Assembly (NCBI RefSeq): GCF_014295035.1
Contig: NZ_CP060404.1
Coordinates: 4,372,501 to 4,436,500 of the forward strand
From: Streptomyces buecherae
GTDB lineage: Bacteria > Actinomycetota > Actinomycetes > Streptomycetales > Streptomycetaceae
Direction of reading: 5' to 3'
DNA: 64,000 nucleotides
Part shown: positions 1 to 9,714 of the stretch, in pieces
Layout: each line of letters starts with the position of its first letter
Position numbering within the stretch: position 1 is the stretch's first letter
Position numbers and translations under genes: made by a program
The notes under the pieces: generated by a model
The model's input: the letters and a program-made list of their open reading frames with translations, nothing else
The model's database searches: none
Told to the model about the DNA's origin: nothing

Positions 1-1783
1 CCGGCGGCCCCGACCACGCCCCCGGCGGCCCCAGCGCTCCCGGCGGCCCCAGCGGCTCCAGCACCCCCGGCGGCCCCCTCGACCCGCGCGGTGCCCGCGA
101 CCCCGGCGCTCTGCGTCTCCCCGGCTCCCGGGGCTCCCGGGGCGCGACCCGCGGGGCCGGACGCCGGGCGGGCCCCGTCGCGCTGGCCGTGCTGGCCGTG
201 CTGGTCGCGCTGGTCGCGTACGACCGCGAAGACCAGCAGCGCGGCGGCCACCGCGACGACGCCGGAGATCAGGCACACCCGGTCGATGCCGGCCACGAAC
301 GCGTCGCCGGCCAGCCGTTCGACCGCGTGCCGCGCGGGCCCGGGCGGGGCGGCGGCGATGACGTCGGCGGCGTGGCCGCCGCTGATCGCCTCGGCCGCGT
401 GGCCCGCCGCCTCGGGGTCCGGGGCGCCGGCGGCTGTCTCCGGCGCGGTCCCGGCCGCCGCGGCACCGTCGGTGAAGACGGACCGCACGCGCGCGGCAAA
501 GACCGTGCCGAGCACCGCGATGCCCAGCGCGTACCCGAACTGGCGCGAGGTGTTGACCGCGCCGCTCGCCATCCCCGCCCGCTCACCCGGCACCAGGCCG
601 AGCGCCGCCGACACCAGCACCGGCGTGGCCAGGCCGACGCCGAGGCCGGCCACGGCGAGCCCGGGCGCCAGCGCGGACCAGCCCGCGTCGCCGTCAACGA
701 GCGCGGCGTTCAGCAGCGCGCCCGAGCCGACCAGCAGCAGCCCGCCGCTCACCGGGACCCGGGGCGGCAGGTGGCTGAGCAGCTTGCCGCCGATCACGCC
801 GACGACCAGGGCCGCCACCGCGAGCGGCGTCACCGCGAGCCCCGCCTCGATCGGGCTCATGCCGAGCACCGACTGCAGCCACATGGCGACGTAGGTGAGG
901 TAGGGGAAGGCGGACGCCTGAAGCACCACCGCCGCCACCATCAGCGCCACGAACGCCGGGCTGCGCAGCAGCCCCAGGTCGAACATGGGCTGCTTCAACC
1001 GCCGCTCCACCAGCACGAAGCCGACCAGCGCCAGCCCGGCCGAGGCCAGCGAGAGCGTCGTCCCCGTATCCCCCCAGCCCTCCTCGCCGCCACGGATCAG
1101 CCCGTACGTCAGGGCGCCGGCGAAGCCCGTGAAGAGCACCACACCCGCCGCGTCCACGCGGCCCCCGGCGCGGCCGGTGGACTCGCCGACCGTGCGCAGC
1201 GTGAGCCAGCCGGCGAAGACCGTCAGCGGCAGGTTGACCAGGAAGATCGCCCGCCAGTCCAGGCCCTCGGTGAGCAGCCCGCCGAGCACCGGCCCCACGG
1301 CCGCGGCGGCGCCGCTCGTACCGCCCCACACGCCGAAGGCCACGCCGCGGTCCCGGCCCGTGTACGTCGCCATCAGCAGCGGCGTGTTGGTCGCGAACAT
1401 CGCCGCCGCGCCCACGCCCTGGAGCGCGCGGGCCGCGATCAGCAGGCCCGGGTCCGGGGCCAGGCCGCAGGCCAGCGAGGACAGCGCGAAGACGGCGAGG
1501 CCGAGCAGGTAGAGCCGGCGGCGACCGAACAGGTCGGCCGCCGAGCCCGCCGCCATCAGCAGCGCGGCCAGCGCCAGGGCGTAGATGTCCATCACCCACT
1601 GGAGCGAGGTGAAGGAGGCGTCCAGATCCCGCGCGATCTCGGGCAGCGCGGTGTTCACGATCGTGACGTCCATGATCAGCATGAAGTTGCCCAGCGTGAT
1701 GGCCACCAGGGGCCACCACTTGCCGCGCGCACCGACCTCGGTGCCGGCGCCCGGCCCGGCCCCCGGGCCCGCGTCCCTCGCCA
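1..1783 (-). CDS. MFS drug transporter, DHA2/EmrB-QacA type (3' end outside window)
   Basis: Likely proton-driven drug exporter in the cytoplasmic membrane. Reading leftward from the ATG at 1783, the protein begins MARDAGPGAG and soon enters a first membrane segment (WWPLVAITLGNFMLI) with the MDVTIVNTALPEIA signature of DHA2 transporters. FGRRRLYLLGL is the conserved loop 2-3 motif. Many hydrophobic segments follow, consistent with a 14-TM protein. A hydrophilic Gly/Ala/Pro-rich tail runs to the window edge without a stop, so the gene is incomplete here. It is divergent from the Lrp-type regulator (127 bp between starts), a common arrangement for a regulator and its exporter. The substrate cannot be told. 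Confidence 0.9.
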
Positions 1784-1910
1784 TGACGTTCTCTCTCTCG
1801 TTCGTGGTGTGCGCTCGTGTGCGAGCCGGCGCCCACCCTCCGGCCCGGAAGCCGCCCCGCCCTAGCCAGCGCCCCACTGCGTGGCGGAATCCGACACGGG
1901 CTAGCGTGGA

Positions 1911-2984
1911 ATGGTGAAAACCGATGCGTTCGACGATGTGGATCGCCAGCTCGTGCACGCCCTCCAGATCGACGGGCGGGCCCCCTTCGCCCGGATCGCC
2001 GCCGTGCTCGGCGTCTCGGACCAGACCGTGGCCCGCCGCTACACCCGGCTGCGCACCCGCGGCCTGGTGCGGGTGCTGGGGCTGACCGACACCACGGCGT
2101 TGGGCGAGGTCGAGTGGTCGCTGCGGGTGCAGTGCCGGCCCGACGCGGCCCTGTCGGTCGCCGAGGCGCTGGCCCGCCGCGCGGACACGTCCTGGGTGAG
2201 CCTGATGACCGGCGGCACGGAGATCGCCGTGGTCGTGCGCAGCCGCAGCGGGCAGGACGGCGACGAGCTGCTGCTGCGCGAACTGCCGCGCACGCCGCAG
2301 GTGGTGGGGGTGACGGCGCAGTGCCTGTTGCACCAGTTCTTCGGCGGGCAGCAGGGGCTGGTCAACAAGTCGGGCGCGCTCTCGGAGCGGCAGGTGGCGC
2401 TGTTGCGTACGGAGGAGGGCGGCGGCCCGCCGAGCCAGGGAGGGGGCCAGCCGAGCGCGGGCGGGGGCCAGGTGGGGCCGGCGACGGACCGGCTCGCGGA
2501 GGCGAGCGCTCCGGTGGTGCTCGGCGAGGCCGACGAGCGGCTGCTCGGCGTCCTGGAGATCGACGGGCGGGCCCCGCTCGCCGAACTCGCCGCGGCCACC
2601 AACTGGTCGCAGTCGACGGTGCGGCGCCGGCTGGCCGAACTCCGGCAGCAGGGCGTGCTGTTCTTCGACGTCGACTACGACATGCGGATGTTCGGGCTCG
2701 ACACCCGCGCGGCCCTGTGGATGTCGGTGTCACCGGCCGAGCTGCACGAGACCGGGGAGCGGATCGCCGAACACCCGGAGGTGGCCTGCTGCTTCGCGAG
2801 CACGGGGCAGCACAACCTGTTCGCCATGGTCAGTTGCACGGACGTCCCCGCCCTCTACCGCTACCTCACCACGCGGATCGCGGCCCTGCCCGCGATCCGC
2901 CTGCTGGAGACCTCGCCGATGATCCGCCGCATCAAGGGCCCGGGGCCGGTGCTCGCGGGGGCGTCGCCGCGCAGGCGGCGCTAG
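1911..2984 (+). CDS. Lrp/AsnC-family regulator with two HTH-AsnC modules
   Basis: DNA-binding regulator of 357 residues, twice the length of a classical Lrp. HTH one lies near residues 8-55 (VDRQLVHALQIDGRAPFARI, then the SDQTVARRYTRL recognition helix). An AsnC-type ligand-binding region follows. A Gly/Pro/Gln-rich linker (about residues 163-190) leads to HTH two (ADERLLGVLEIDGRAPLAEL, SQSTVRRRLAEL) and a second ligand-binding region to the end. The start is ATG 1911. The divergent MFS exporter is the obvious candidate target. The effector is unknown. The duplicated architecture is seen directly; regulation of the exporter is inference from gene order. Confidence 0.88.
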   Translation: MVKTDAFDDVDRQLVHALQIDGRAPFARIAAVLGVSDQTVARRYTRLRTRGLVRVLGLTDTTALGEVEWSLRVQCRPDAALSVAEALARRADTSWVSLMTGGTEIAVVVRSRSGQDGDELLLRELPRTPQVVGVTAQCLLHQFFGGQQGLVNKSGALSERQVALLRTEEGGGPPSQGGGQPSAGGGQVGPATDRLAEASAPVVLGEADERLLGVLEIDGRAPLAELAAATNWSQSTVRRRLAELRQQGVLFFDVDYDMRMFGLDTRAALWMSVSPAELHETGERIAEHPEVACCFASTGQHNLFAMVSCTDVPALYRYLTTRIAALPAIRLLETSPMIRRIKGPGPVLAGASPRRRR

Positions 2985-3089
2985 CGCGCGCCGGGGCGAG
3001 CCGACTGGTCGCGCGCTGTTCATATGAACGTCCGTGCACGGCTCTTGTTGTTTGACAGGTACCTGCGGAACTCTGTTCCTCGCACGCGG

Positions 3090-3128
3090 GTCTACGCGCG
3101 GTGTCTACGCGCACTGTCTATGCGCGTA
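3090..3128 (+). repeat. Three tandem 13-bp repeats upstream of phospholipase A2
   Basis: GTCTACGCGC occurs at 3090 and 3103 and as GTCTATGCGC at 3116, an exact 13-bp period. It lies 160-195 bp upstream of the phospholipase start, in an otherwise gene-free leader. A TTGACA hexamer sits at 3052-3057 just before it. It could be a binding site array or a mere tandem repeat. Confidence 0.6.
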
Positions 3129-3286
3129 TACCCGTCGCACGCTCGCACGCGCTCGACCCGTACCTCGCGCATGCCGCGCACCCGTCACACCCCCCGTACG
3201 CCGGCGGCCCCACACCCCTCGCGTACGTCAGGCACGCGCACGCGCCGTACTCACCCGCCCCAGGCGTACTCAACGGAGGAACCCTC

Positions 3287-3739
3287 ATGCGTCGGATGGT
3301 CGCCACCCTCTCCACCACCGCGGTCGCCGCGGTCAGCGCCGTCACCCTGGTCGCCTCGCCGGCCTCGGCCGCCCCCGCCGACAAGCCGCAGGTGCTCTCA
3401 AGCTGGACGCAGACCAGCGCGACCAGCTACAACGCGTGGAACTCCGCCCGCCAGAACCAGGGCGCGTGGGCCGCGTACGGCTTCGACTGGTCGACGGACT
3501 ACTGCAGCAGCTCGCCCGACAACCCCTTCGGCTTCCCGTTCCAGAACTCCTGCGCGCGCCACGACTTCGGCTACCGCAACTACAAGAAGGCGGGCACGTT
3601 CAGCGCGAACAAGCCCCGCCTCGACAGCGCCTTCCACGAGGACCTGAAGCGCGTGTGCAACCGGTACAGCGGCGCCCAGAAGACGGCCTGCGACGGCACG
3701 GCGTGGACGTACTACCAGGCGGTCAAGCAGTTCGGCTAA
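3287..3739 (+). CDS. Secreted prokaryotic phospholipase A2
   Basis: Hydrolyses the sn-2 ester of phospholipids outside the cell. The 150-residue precursor has a Sec signal peptide (MRRMVATLSTT... ending ASPASAA, about 30 residues). The mature part is an all-helical PLA2 domain carrying the family signature CARHDFGYRNYKK, in which His-Asp is the catalytic pair. Four cysteines (in DYCSS, NSCARH, RVCNR, TACDG) are suited to two disulfides. Start ATG 3287 is chosen because GGAGGA at 3275-3280 gives ideal spacing and the signal peptide begins there; the frame is open further upstream but lacks such support. Length matches Streptomyces PLA2. The gene is monocistronic. Confidence 0.93.
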   Translation: MRRMVATLSTTAVAAVSAVTLVASPASAAPADKPQVLSSWTQTSATSYNAWNSARQNQGAWAAYGFDWSTDYCSSSPDNPFGFPFQNSCARHDFGYRNYKKAGTFSANKPRLDSAFHEDLKRVCNRYSGAQKTACDGTAWTYYQAVKQFG

Positions 3740-3753
3740 GCGGCGACGCCCCG

Positions 3754-3792
3754 TGCGGGCGGGCTGGCGACGCGCTCGCCGGCCCGCCCGCA
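3754..3792. terminator. Hairpin terminator between phospholipase and HAD gene
   Basis: TGCGGGCGGGC at 3754-3764 pairs with GCCCGCCCGCA at 3782-3792, with a further internal GGCGA/TCGCC stem. It lies between two convergent genes and probably serves both. There is no U-tract, as is common in Streptomyces. Confidence 0.7.
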
Positions 3793-3898
3793 CCGGCCGT
3801 GCGCGCGCCGGGCGGACCGGTCGCCCGTACGTCCGTCCGACCACCCGCGCGCCGGGCCGCCCGCGCGTCTGGTCACCCCGCCGGACGGTGGCCGTCCG

Positions 3899-4717
3899 CT
3901 ACGGGAACAGCCTCTCCAGCACCACCGCGATGCCGTCCTCGTCGTGGGACGCCGTGACCTCGTCGGCGACGGCCCGCAGCTCGGCGTGGGCGTTGGCCAT
4001 GGCCACGCCGTGGCCGGCCCAGCCGAACATCGGCACGTCGTTGGGCATGTCGCCGAAGGCGATCGTCCCCGCGGCCGTGACCCCGAGTCGGCGCGCGGCC
4101 AGCGAGAGTCCGGTCGCCTTGGTCAGGCCGAGCGGCAGGATCTCGACCATCCCGGGGCCGGCCATGACCACGCCCACCAGGTCGCCGGCCACGCCGCGCG
4201 CGGCGGCGGCCAACTCGTCGTCGGTCAGCGTCGGGTGCTGGAGGTAGAGCTTGTTGATCGGCGCTTCCCAGACCTCGTCCACGTGCTCGAAGACGGGGGA
4301 CTCCAGCGTGCGGTCCCCGACCTGGTAGCCGGGCCCGAACAGCACCTGACCCTCCAGCCCGTCCCGGCCGGCGGCCAGGTACAGCGGGCCGACCTCCGAC
4401 TCGATCTTGGAGAGCGCGAGGGCGGCGAGCCGGCGGTCCAGGGTCACCGAGGTCAGCAGCCGGTGCTCGCCCGCGTCGTAGACCTGCCCGCCCTGGCCGC
4501 ACACCGCGAGGCCCTGGTAGCCGAGGTCGTCCAGTATGTGCCGGGTCCAGCGCACGGCGCGGCCGGTGACCACGATGTGCAGGGCGCCCGCCGCCGTGGC
4601 GCGCTTGAGCGCCGCGCGGGTGCGCTCCGAGATGGTGTGGTCGGAGCGCAGCAGCGTGCCGTCGAGGTCGGTCGCTATGAGCTGGTACGGAAGGGGTGAC
4701 GCGGGCGCGGCGCTCAC
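3899..4717 (-). CDS. HAD-superfamily hydrolase, Cof/YbiV type
   Basis: Probable sugar- or nucleotide-phosphate phosphatase of the cytosol, 272 residues. Motif I is ATDLDGTLL near residue 14 (nucleophile Asp). Motif II is the VVTGRA segment. Motif IV is GDMPNDVPMF, with the two acidic residues of Cof-type HADs. A C2 cap occupies the middle. The GTG start at 4717 overlaps the serS stop by four bases (GTGA), which favours this start over the longer upstream frame and implies translational coupling to serS. Substrate specificity cannot be assigned. Confidence 0.88.
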   Translation of the reverse strand: MSAAPASPLPYQLIATDLDGTLLRSDHTISERTRAALKRATAAGALHIVVTGRAVRWTRHILDDLGYQGLAVCGQGGQVYDAGEHRLLTSVTLDRRLAALALSKIESEVGPLYLAAGRDGLEGQVLFGPGYQVGDRTLESPVFEHVDEVWEAPINKLYLQHPTLTDDELAAAARGVAGDLVGVVMAGPGMVEILPLGLTKATGLSLAARRLGVTAAGTIAFGDMPNDVPMFGWAGHGVAMANAHAELRAVADEVTASHDEDGIAVVLERLFP

Positions 4718-5991
4718 CGGGCGACCGGCTCGAGCACCTCGCGCCCACCGAGGTAGGGGCGCAGCACCGGCGGGACGGCGACCGAGCCGTCCGGGCGCTG
4801 GTGGTTCTCGAAGATCGCGACGATGGTGCGGGGCACGGCGCACAGCGTGCCGTTCAGCGTGGCCAGCGGCTTCACGTGCTTGCCGTCGCGCATCCGCACC
4901 GCGAGGCGGCGGGCCTGGAACTCGTCGCAGTTCGACGCGGAGGTCAGCTCGCGGTACTTGCCCTGGGTCGGAATCCACGCCTCGCAGTCGTACTTGCGCG
5001 AGGCCGAGGCGCCGAGGTCCCCGGTGGCCACGTCGATCACCTGGAACGGCAGCTCAAGCCCGGTCAGCCACTGCTTCTCCCAGTCGAGCAGCCGCTGGTG
5101 CTCGGCCTCGGCGTCGTCCGGCGCGACGTAGGAGAACATCTCGACCTTGTCGAACTGGTGCACCCGGAAGATGCCGCGGGTGTCCTTGCCGTACGTGCCG
5201 GCCTCGCGCCGGAAGCAGGGCGAGAAGCCCGCGTACCGCAGCGGCAGCTTGTCCGCGTCGAGGATCTCGTCCATGTGGTACGCGGCGAGCGGCACCTCGG
5301 ACGTGCCGACCAGGTAGTAGTCGTCCTTCTCCAGGTGGTACACGTTCTCCGCGGCCTGGCCGAGGAAGCCGGTGCCCTCCATCGCGCGCGGCTTGACCAG
5401 CGCGGGGGTGAGCATCGGGGTGAAGCCGGCGGCGGTGGCCTGCGCGATGGCCGCGTTGACCAGGGCCAGCTCCAGGAGCGCGCCGACGCCGGTGAGGTAG
5501 TAGAAGCGCGAGCCGGAGACCTTCGCGCCGCGCTCGGTGTCGATGGCGCCGAGGAGCTGGCCGATCTCCAGGTGGTCCCTGGGCTCGAAGCCCTCCGCCG
5601 CGAAGTCGCGCGGGGCGCCGACGGTCTCCAGGACGGTGAAGTCCTCCTCGCCGCCGACCGGGACGTCGGGGTGGACCAGGTTGCCGAGCTGGCGGAGGAG
5701 TCGCTGGGTCTCCTCGGCGGCCTCGTCCTGCGCGGCGTCGGCGGCCTTGACGGAGGCAGACAGCTCGCCGGCCTTCCGCAGCAGCTCGGCCTTCTCGTCG
5801 CCGGTGGCCTTGGGGATCAGCTTGCCGAGCTGCTTCTGCTCGGAGCGCAGTTCGTCGAAGCGGACGCTGGACGACCTGCGCCGCTCGTCGGCGGAGAGGA
5901 GCGCGTCGACGAGGCCGACGTCCTCTCCACGGGCACGCTGGGAGGCGCGCACACGGTCGGGGTCCTCACGGAGCAGGCGAAGGTCAATCAC
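4714..5991 (-). CDS. serS: Seryl-tRNA synthetase
   Basis: Charges tRNA-Ser (and tRNA-Sec where present) with serine. The 425-residue protein starts MIDLRLLREDPDRV and has the long N-terminal coiled-coil arm (about residues 25-110, KQLGKLIPK...). The class II catalytic core follows, with motif 2 (FRREAGTYGKDTRGIFRVHQ) and motif 3 (ELTSASNCDEFQARRL). Length is normal. The first gene of a two-gene leftward operon with the HAD hydrolase, it is preceded by a long non-coding region holding DnaA boxes. Housekeeping gene. Confidence 0.97.
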   Translation of the reverse strand: MIDLRLLREDPDRVRASQRARGEDVGLVDALLSADERRRSSSVRFDELRSEQKQLGKLIPKATGDEKAELLRKAGELSASVKAADAAQDEAAEETQRLLRQLGNLVHPDVPVGGEEDFTVLETVGAPRDFAAEGFEPRDHLEIGQLLGAIDTERGAKVSGSRFYYLTGVGALLELALVNAAIAQATAAGFTPMLTPALVKPRAMEGTGFLGQAAENVYHLEKDDYYLVGTSEVPLAAYHMDEILDADKLPLRYAGFSPCFRREAGTYGKDTRGIFRVHQFDKVEMFSYVAPDDAEAEHQRLLDWEKQWLTGLELPFQVIDVATGDLGASASRKYDCEAWIPTQGKYRELTSASNCDEFQARRLAVRMRDGKHVKPLATLNGTLCAVPRTIVAIFENHQRPDGSVAVPPVLRPYLGGREVLEPVAR

Positions 5992-6263
5992 CCCTCCAGG
6001 TTACCGGTGCGTGCTCCGCTGGCTCGACGCGATATTCCTTTGCGGACGCCTTTGCCTAAATTTGCCCGACTTTGCTCCGGAAAGCGGAGTGGGGTGGAGT
6101 TGTGGCGTTGATGTCGGTGGGATCGCCCGGAAATGTGGTGGCCGGCTCGCCGGAAAACCGGCCACGAGCCGTCAAGAATACGGTGCGCATTCCCTCGCAG
6201 GGGGGACGAAGTCGCGCCAGGCTGACTGATTTCCGCTGTGGAAAGGGGAGTTGGCGGGCCGGG

Positions 6264-6592
6264 TTGTCCACAGGTGGGCCGCCGTGGCGCACAACTTATC
6301 CACAGGCTGTGTGCACAATCTGTGGACTTCAAGGTCGGACATTTCGACCGCGTGTTGCTGGGCCATGGATTCCCCGGCTATCTCCATCTCACACCCACTA
6401 TCGAGTGAGTTGGGTCCCTTCTTTGCGGGTGCGGAGCCGTCGATCGGGAAAACGGGGGCGATGTGGAGGGAGAAGCGAAGCCTGTCGGATGCTGGGCGGT
6501 TTGCGGCTATTGTCGGCTAGGCCGGAATCTCCATGTCGACTTATTCACAGGCCGACCCTCACCTGTGGATAACTTTGCAACTGTGTGGATTG
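6264..6592. other. Cluster of DnaA boxes between serS and pheA
   Basis: Perfect boxes: TTGTCCACA at 6264-6272 (+, the Streptomyces preference), TTATCCACA at 6296-6304 (+), and TGTGGATAA at 6564-6572 (box on minus). One-mismatch boxes: TGTGCACAA 6310-6318 and TTATTCACA 6541-6549. Weaker ones sit at 6321-6329 and 6584-6592. The 830-bp interval (5992-6821) contains no convincing gene. DnaA-box clusters outside oriC are known in Streptomyces and titrate DnaA; that this is one is inference. serS and pheA promoters would lie on either side. Confidence 0.75.
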
Positions 6593-6821
6593 CCGTGCCT
6601 CGTACGGGTGAGCCGTGGGCCGTGCGCCCCGAGCCGTCCACCCAGGCGTGCCCCGTTCCCCTTCGCCTCCCGCTGCCCTCTCCTCTCCCCGGACGCGGGG
6701 AGGACAGAGAGAGGAGGGCCGCCGACGCGGCGCGCGACGATACGGCGACACGGCCGTACGGCGATGCGCGAGACAGAAGGGAAAGAGGGAGGGGCCGGGG
6801 CAGGAGCCGGGGCCCGGGGGC

Positions 6822-7757
6822 TCAGGCGCGGCCGTCCTGGCAGCGGGCCAGCCACTCGGCCGCCACCACGAAGTCCGCGTCCGAGGTGCCGTGCCGCAAC
6901 TCGCCCACGTCGGAGGGGTCCACGCCGGCTCGCGGGTACGAGCCGAGGAAGCGCACCTTCGGGCAGATCCGCTTGAGGCCCATCAACGCCTCGGCGACCC
7001 GCCGGTCGGTGATGTGGCCCTCGCAGTCCACGGAGAAGCAGTAGCGGCCGATGCCCTCGCCGGTTGGCCGGGACTCGATGCGCATCATGTTGACGCCGCG
7101 GGCCGCGTACTCCTGGAGCAGTTCGAGGAGGGCGCCCGGGTGGTCGTCACCGAGCCAGATCACGACCGAGGTCTTGTCGGCGCCGGTGCGCGCCGCGGGC
7201 CGGGCCGGGCGGCCGACCAGGACGAACCGGGTCTGGGCGTTCTGCGCGTCGTGGATGTCGGAGACCAGCGGTTCGAGCCCGTACGTCGCTGCCGCGAACT
7301 CGCCCGCGAACGCCGCGTCGTACCGCCCCTCCTGCACCAGCCGCGCGCCGTCCGCGTTGGAGGCGGCCGACTCCCACACGGCGTGCGGCAGGTGCTTGGC
7401 GAGCCACTTGCGCACCTGCGGCTGGGCCACGGGGTGACCGGTGACCGTCTTGATGTCGGAGAGCTTCACGCCGGGGCGGACGAGGAGGGCGAAGGCGATG
7501 GGCAGCAGCACCTCGCGGTAGATCATCAGCGGCCCGCCGGTGGCGAGTTCGTCCAGGGTCGCGGTGACGCCGCCCTCCACCGAGTTCTCGATGGGCACCA
7601 GCGCCGCCGCGGCCTCGCCCGACCGCACGGCGTCCAGCGTGGCCGGCACGGACACCATCGGGATCAGCTCGCGCGTGGCCGCCTCCGGCAGCGTGCGCAG
7701 CGCGGCCTCGGTAAACGTGCCCTCCGGGCCGAGATACGTATAGCGGCTGGGCGACAT
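6822..7757 (-). CDS. pheA: Prephenate dehydratase
   Basis: Converts prephenate to phenylpyruvate in phenylalanine synthesis. The 311-residue protein begins MSPSRYTYLGPEGTFTEAAL. The catalytic domain includes the VPIENSVEGGV segment and the TRF motif (QTRFVLVGR) that holds the essential threonine. A C-terminal ACT domain (GALLELLQEYAARGVNMMRI, then ESRPT) is the phenylalanine-binding regulatory site. Two ATGs are possible (7763 and 7757). The second is preferred because GAGGA then lies nine bases upstream, while the first would be only three bases away. Allosteric feedback by Phe is expected for the family. Confidence 0.95.
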   Translation of the reverse strand: MSPSRYTYLGPEGTFTEAALRTLPEAATRELIPMVSVPATLDAVRSGEAAAALVPIENSVEGGVTATLDELATGGPLMIYREVLLPIAFALLVRPGVKLSDIKTVTGHPVAQPQVRKWLAKHLPHAVWESAASNADGARLVQEGRYDAAFAGEFAAATYGLEPLVSDIHDAQNAQTRFVLVGRPARPAARTGADKTSVVIWLGDDHPGALLELLQEYAARGVNMMRIESRPTGEGIGRYCFSVDCEGHITDRRVAEALMGLKRICPKVRFLGSYPRAGVDPSDVGELRHGTSDADFVVAAEWLARCQDGRA

Positions 7758-7763
7758 CACCAT

Positions 7764-8598
7764 GGGTCCTCGCGATCTGACGTCCGTCGGGCGCGCGCCG
7801 CGACGCGGCGACGGCGCGCGGGGCCGGTGCCCCGCGCCCGGCAACCCCCACGCACCCGCCGAGGCGGTGCGCGGGCCGCGCGGCATGCTGCCCGTGGATC
7901 TGGTGGGAGGTCGCCACGATACCGGTGCGCGGCGGGCCCCCCGTGGCACGCCGCCTTCGGGGGTCGGTGGCCGTCAGGGTCTGCGGTTGGGGTCGGCGGT
8001 CGGGGTCGGTCGCCGGCCCGGGGCGCCGGCGGGTGGATCTTCGGTGGCCGCCGGGCGGATGTCCGGCGGCTGCCGGCCGGCGCCGCCTCGTACGCCGGGG
8101 CGCGCACACCCCGTGCCCCGCCCCTCCGAGTCCCGTCCCCGCGCCTCACCGCGCGCCACGCGCCGACGAACTGACGCCCTCTCACCTCCCCGGCCCCTCT
8201 CCCTCCCGCTTGGCTGGCCGATGCCGCACCACGGGCGAACGCACACAGCACCCTCCATCCGCCATCTCCTCAACACCCGCCCGGTGCGCGGCACATGGGG
8301 TGGCGGTGAAGGTCGGGCCGGGGGTGAGGGTGGCTGCGTAGGGTCGGTGTGGTGCCTCGGTGGCGTGAGCGGTGCGCGCGGGCGCGCGCCGGCGGGCGCG
8401 GTGCTGGCGCGGTCGGCGGGCCGGTGCTCGGGTCGGCGGCGGGCCGGGGGCGGTGTGCCGTTCCGTACGGCGCGGGCGGCGCGGGCGGCGCACGAGAGGC
8501 TCGGAAAGAGTCCGGAAGTGGATGACGAATGCTTGAACGTGCTTGAAACTGTCACCTAGACTGCATCAATAAACATCCCCTCTCGCTTCGGAGTAGCC
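7764..8598. promoter_or_regulatory. 835-bp gene-free interval with a promoter for the SIS gene
   Basis: No supported gene is seen between the divergent pheA and SIS genes. Near the right end TTGAAC (8533-8538) and TAGACT (8557-8562), 18 bp apart, form a plausible promoter. TTGAAC and TTGAAA are parts of a direct repeat (GCTTGAAC at 8531, GCTTGAAA at 8541), which may be a regulator site. The rest is GC-rich filler. Confidence 0.45.
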
Positions 8599-9486
8599 GT
8601 GACGCATGTCGAGAAGGAACTGACCAGCCAGCCCGCGTGCTGGAGCCGCGCGGCCGAGCTGGCTGAGGCGCAGCGGGACGCGTTCCCCGAGCGTGGGGCG
8701 CGGGTGGCCGTCGTGGGCTGCGGCACCTCGTACTTCATGGCCCAGGCGTACGCCGCGCTGCGGGAGGGCTCGGGCCAGGGCGAGACGGACGCGTTCGCCG
8801 CCTCCGAGTTCCCGCCCAACCGCCGCTACGACCGCGTCGTCGCGCTGAGCCGGTCCGGCACCACCACCGAGGTGCTCGACCTGTTGGCCCGGGTGCGCGG
8901 GGGCGGGGGGCGGACGCTCGCGATCACCGCGGACCCGAACACGCCGGTGATGACGGCGGCCGACCGGGTCGTCGTGCTCGACTTCGCCGACGAGCGCTCG
9001 GTCGTGCAGACCCGGTTCGCCACCAGCGCGCTCACGCTGCTGCGCGCGAGCCTCGGGCTGCACACCGAGGCCGCCGTGCGAGACGCGGAGACCGCGCTGA
9101 GCGAGCCGCTGCCGGACGGCCTCGTGGACGCCAACCAGTTCTCCTTCCTGGGCCAGGGCTGGACGGTCGGGCTCGCCAACGAAGGTGCGCTCAAGATGCG
9201 CGAGGCGGCCCTGGCCTGGACGGAGTCGTACCCGGCGATGGAGTACCGGCACGGCCCGATCAGCATCAGCACCACCGGCACCGCGACCTGGATGCTCGGC
9301 GCGGCGCCGGACGGGCTGGCCGCCCAGGTGCGCGAGACCGGCGCGCTGTGGGTGGCCGGCGGGCTCGACCCGCTGGCGGAACTCGTACGGGTGCAGCGGC
9401 TCGCGCTGGCCATCGCCGACCGCCGCGGCCTGGACCCGGACAACCCGCGTCACCTGACGCGTTCGGTCATCCTCGCCGACGGCTGA
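8599..9486 (+). CDS. SIS-domain sugar-phosphate isomerase/deaminase-like protein
   Basis: Double SIS-domain protein of 295 residues resembling AgaS/FrlB and the isomerase half of GlmS. Domain one carries GCGTSYFMAQ and ALSRSGTTTEVLDL (the Ser/Thr-rich phosphosugar loop). Domain two has LGQGWTVGLANEGALKMREA and the YRHGPIS segment typical of amino-sugar isomerases. GTG 8599 is the start, with GGAG at 8590-8593. It likely acts on an amino-sugar or fructosamine-type phosphate. The nearby DeoR regulator and ABC importer support a role in carbohydrate catabolism, but the substrate is not determined. Confidence 0.82.
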   Translation: MTHVEKELTSQPACWSRAAELAEAQRDAFPERGARVAVVGCGTSYFMAQAYAALREGSGQGETDAFAASEFPPNRRYDRVVALSRSGTTTEVLDLLARVRGGGGRTLAITADPNTPVMTAADRVVVLDFADERSVVQTRFATSALTLLRASLGLHTEAAVRDAETALSEPLPDGLVDANQFSFLGQGWTVGLANEGALKMREAALAWTESYPAMEYRHGPISISTTGTATWMLGAAPDGLAAQVRETGALWVAGGLDPLAELVRVQRLALAIADRRGLDPDNPRHLTRSVILADG

Positions 9487-9612
9487 CCAGGCTTCGCGAG
9501 AACCTCCCGACCAGCCCCGCTCTCGACGGGACCCCTCCGCGGAGGGCGAGGGCGGGGCCAGTCCCGCGCGCCGGCCGACAGGGGGCCGGACGCGCGGGAC
9601 GAGGCCCGGGCC

Positions 9613-9636
9613 GGCCCGCCCGCTCGCGGGCGGGCC
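9613..9636. terminator. Bidirectional terminator between SIS and WYL genes
   Basis: GGCCCGCCCGC (9613-9623) and GCGGGCGGGCC (9626-9636) form a perfect 11-bp stem with a very short loop, placed between convergent gene ends. Confidence 0.7.
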
Positions 9637-9714
9637 CGGGTTGACGCCCCCGCGCACGCCCCCGCACACGCGCCGGCGCCGCCCGTACGGGGCCCCACCG
9701 CGCGGCCCTTTCCG

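Noticed and set aside
189..1865. Long open frames antisense to the MFS gene
   Set aside because: They lie opposite a gene with clear transmembrane and family motifs and have typical His/Arg/Gln-rich shadow composition.
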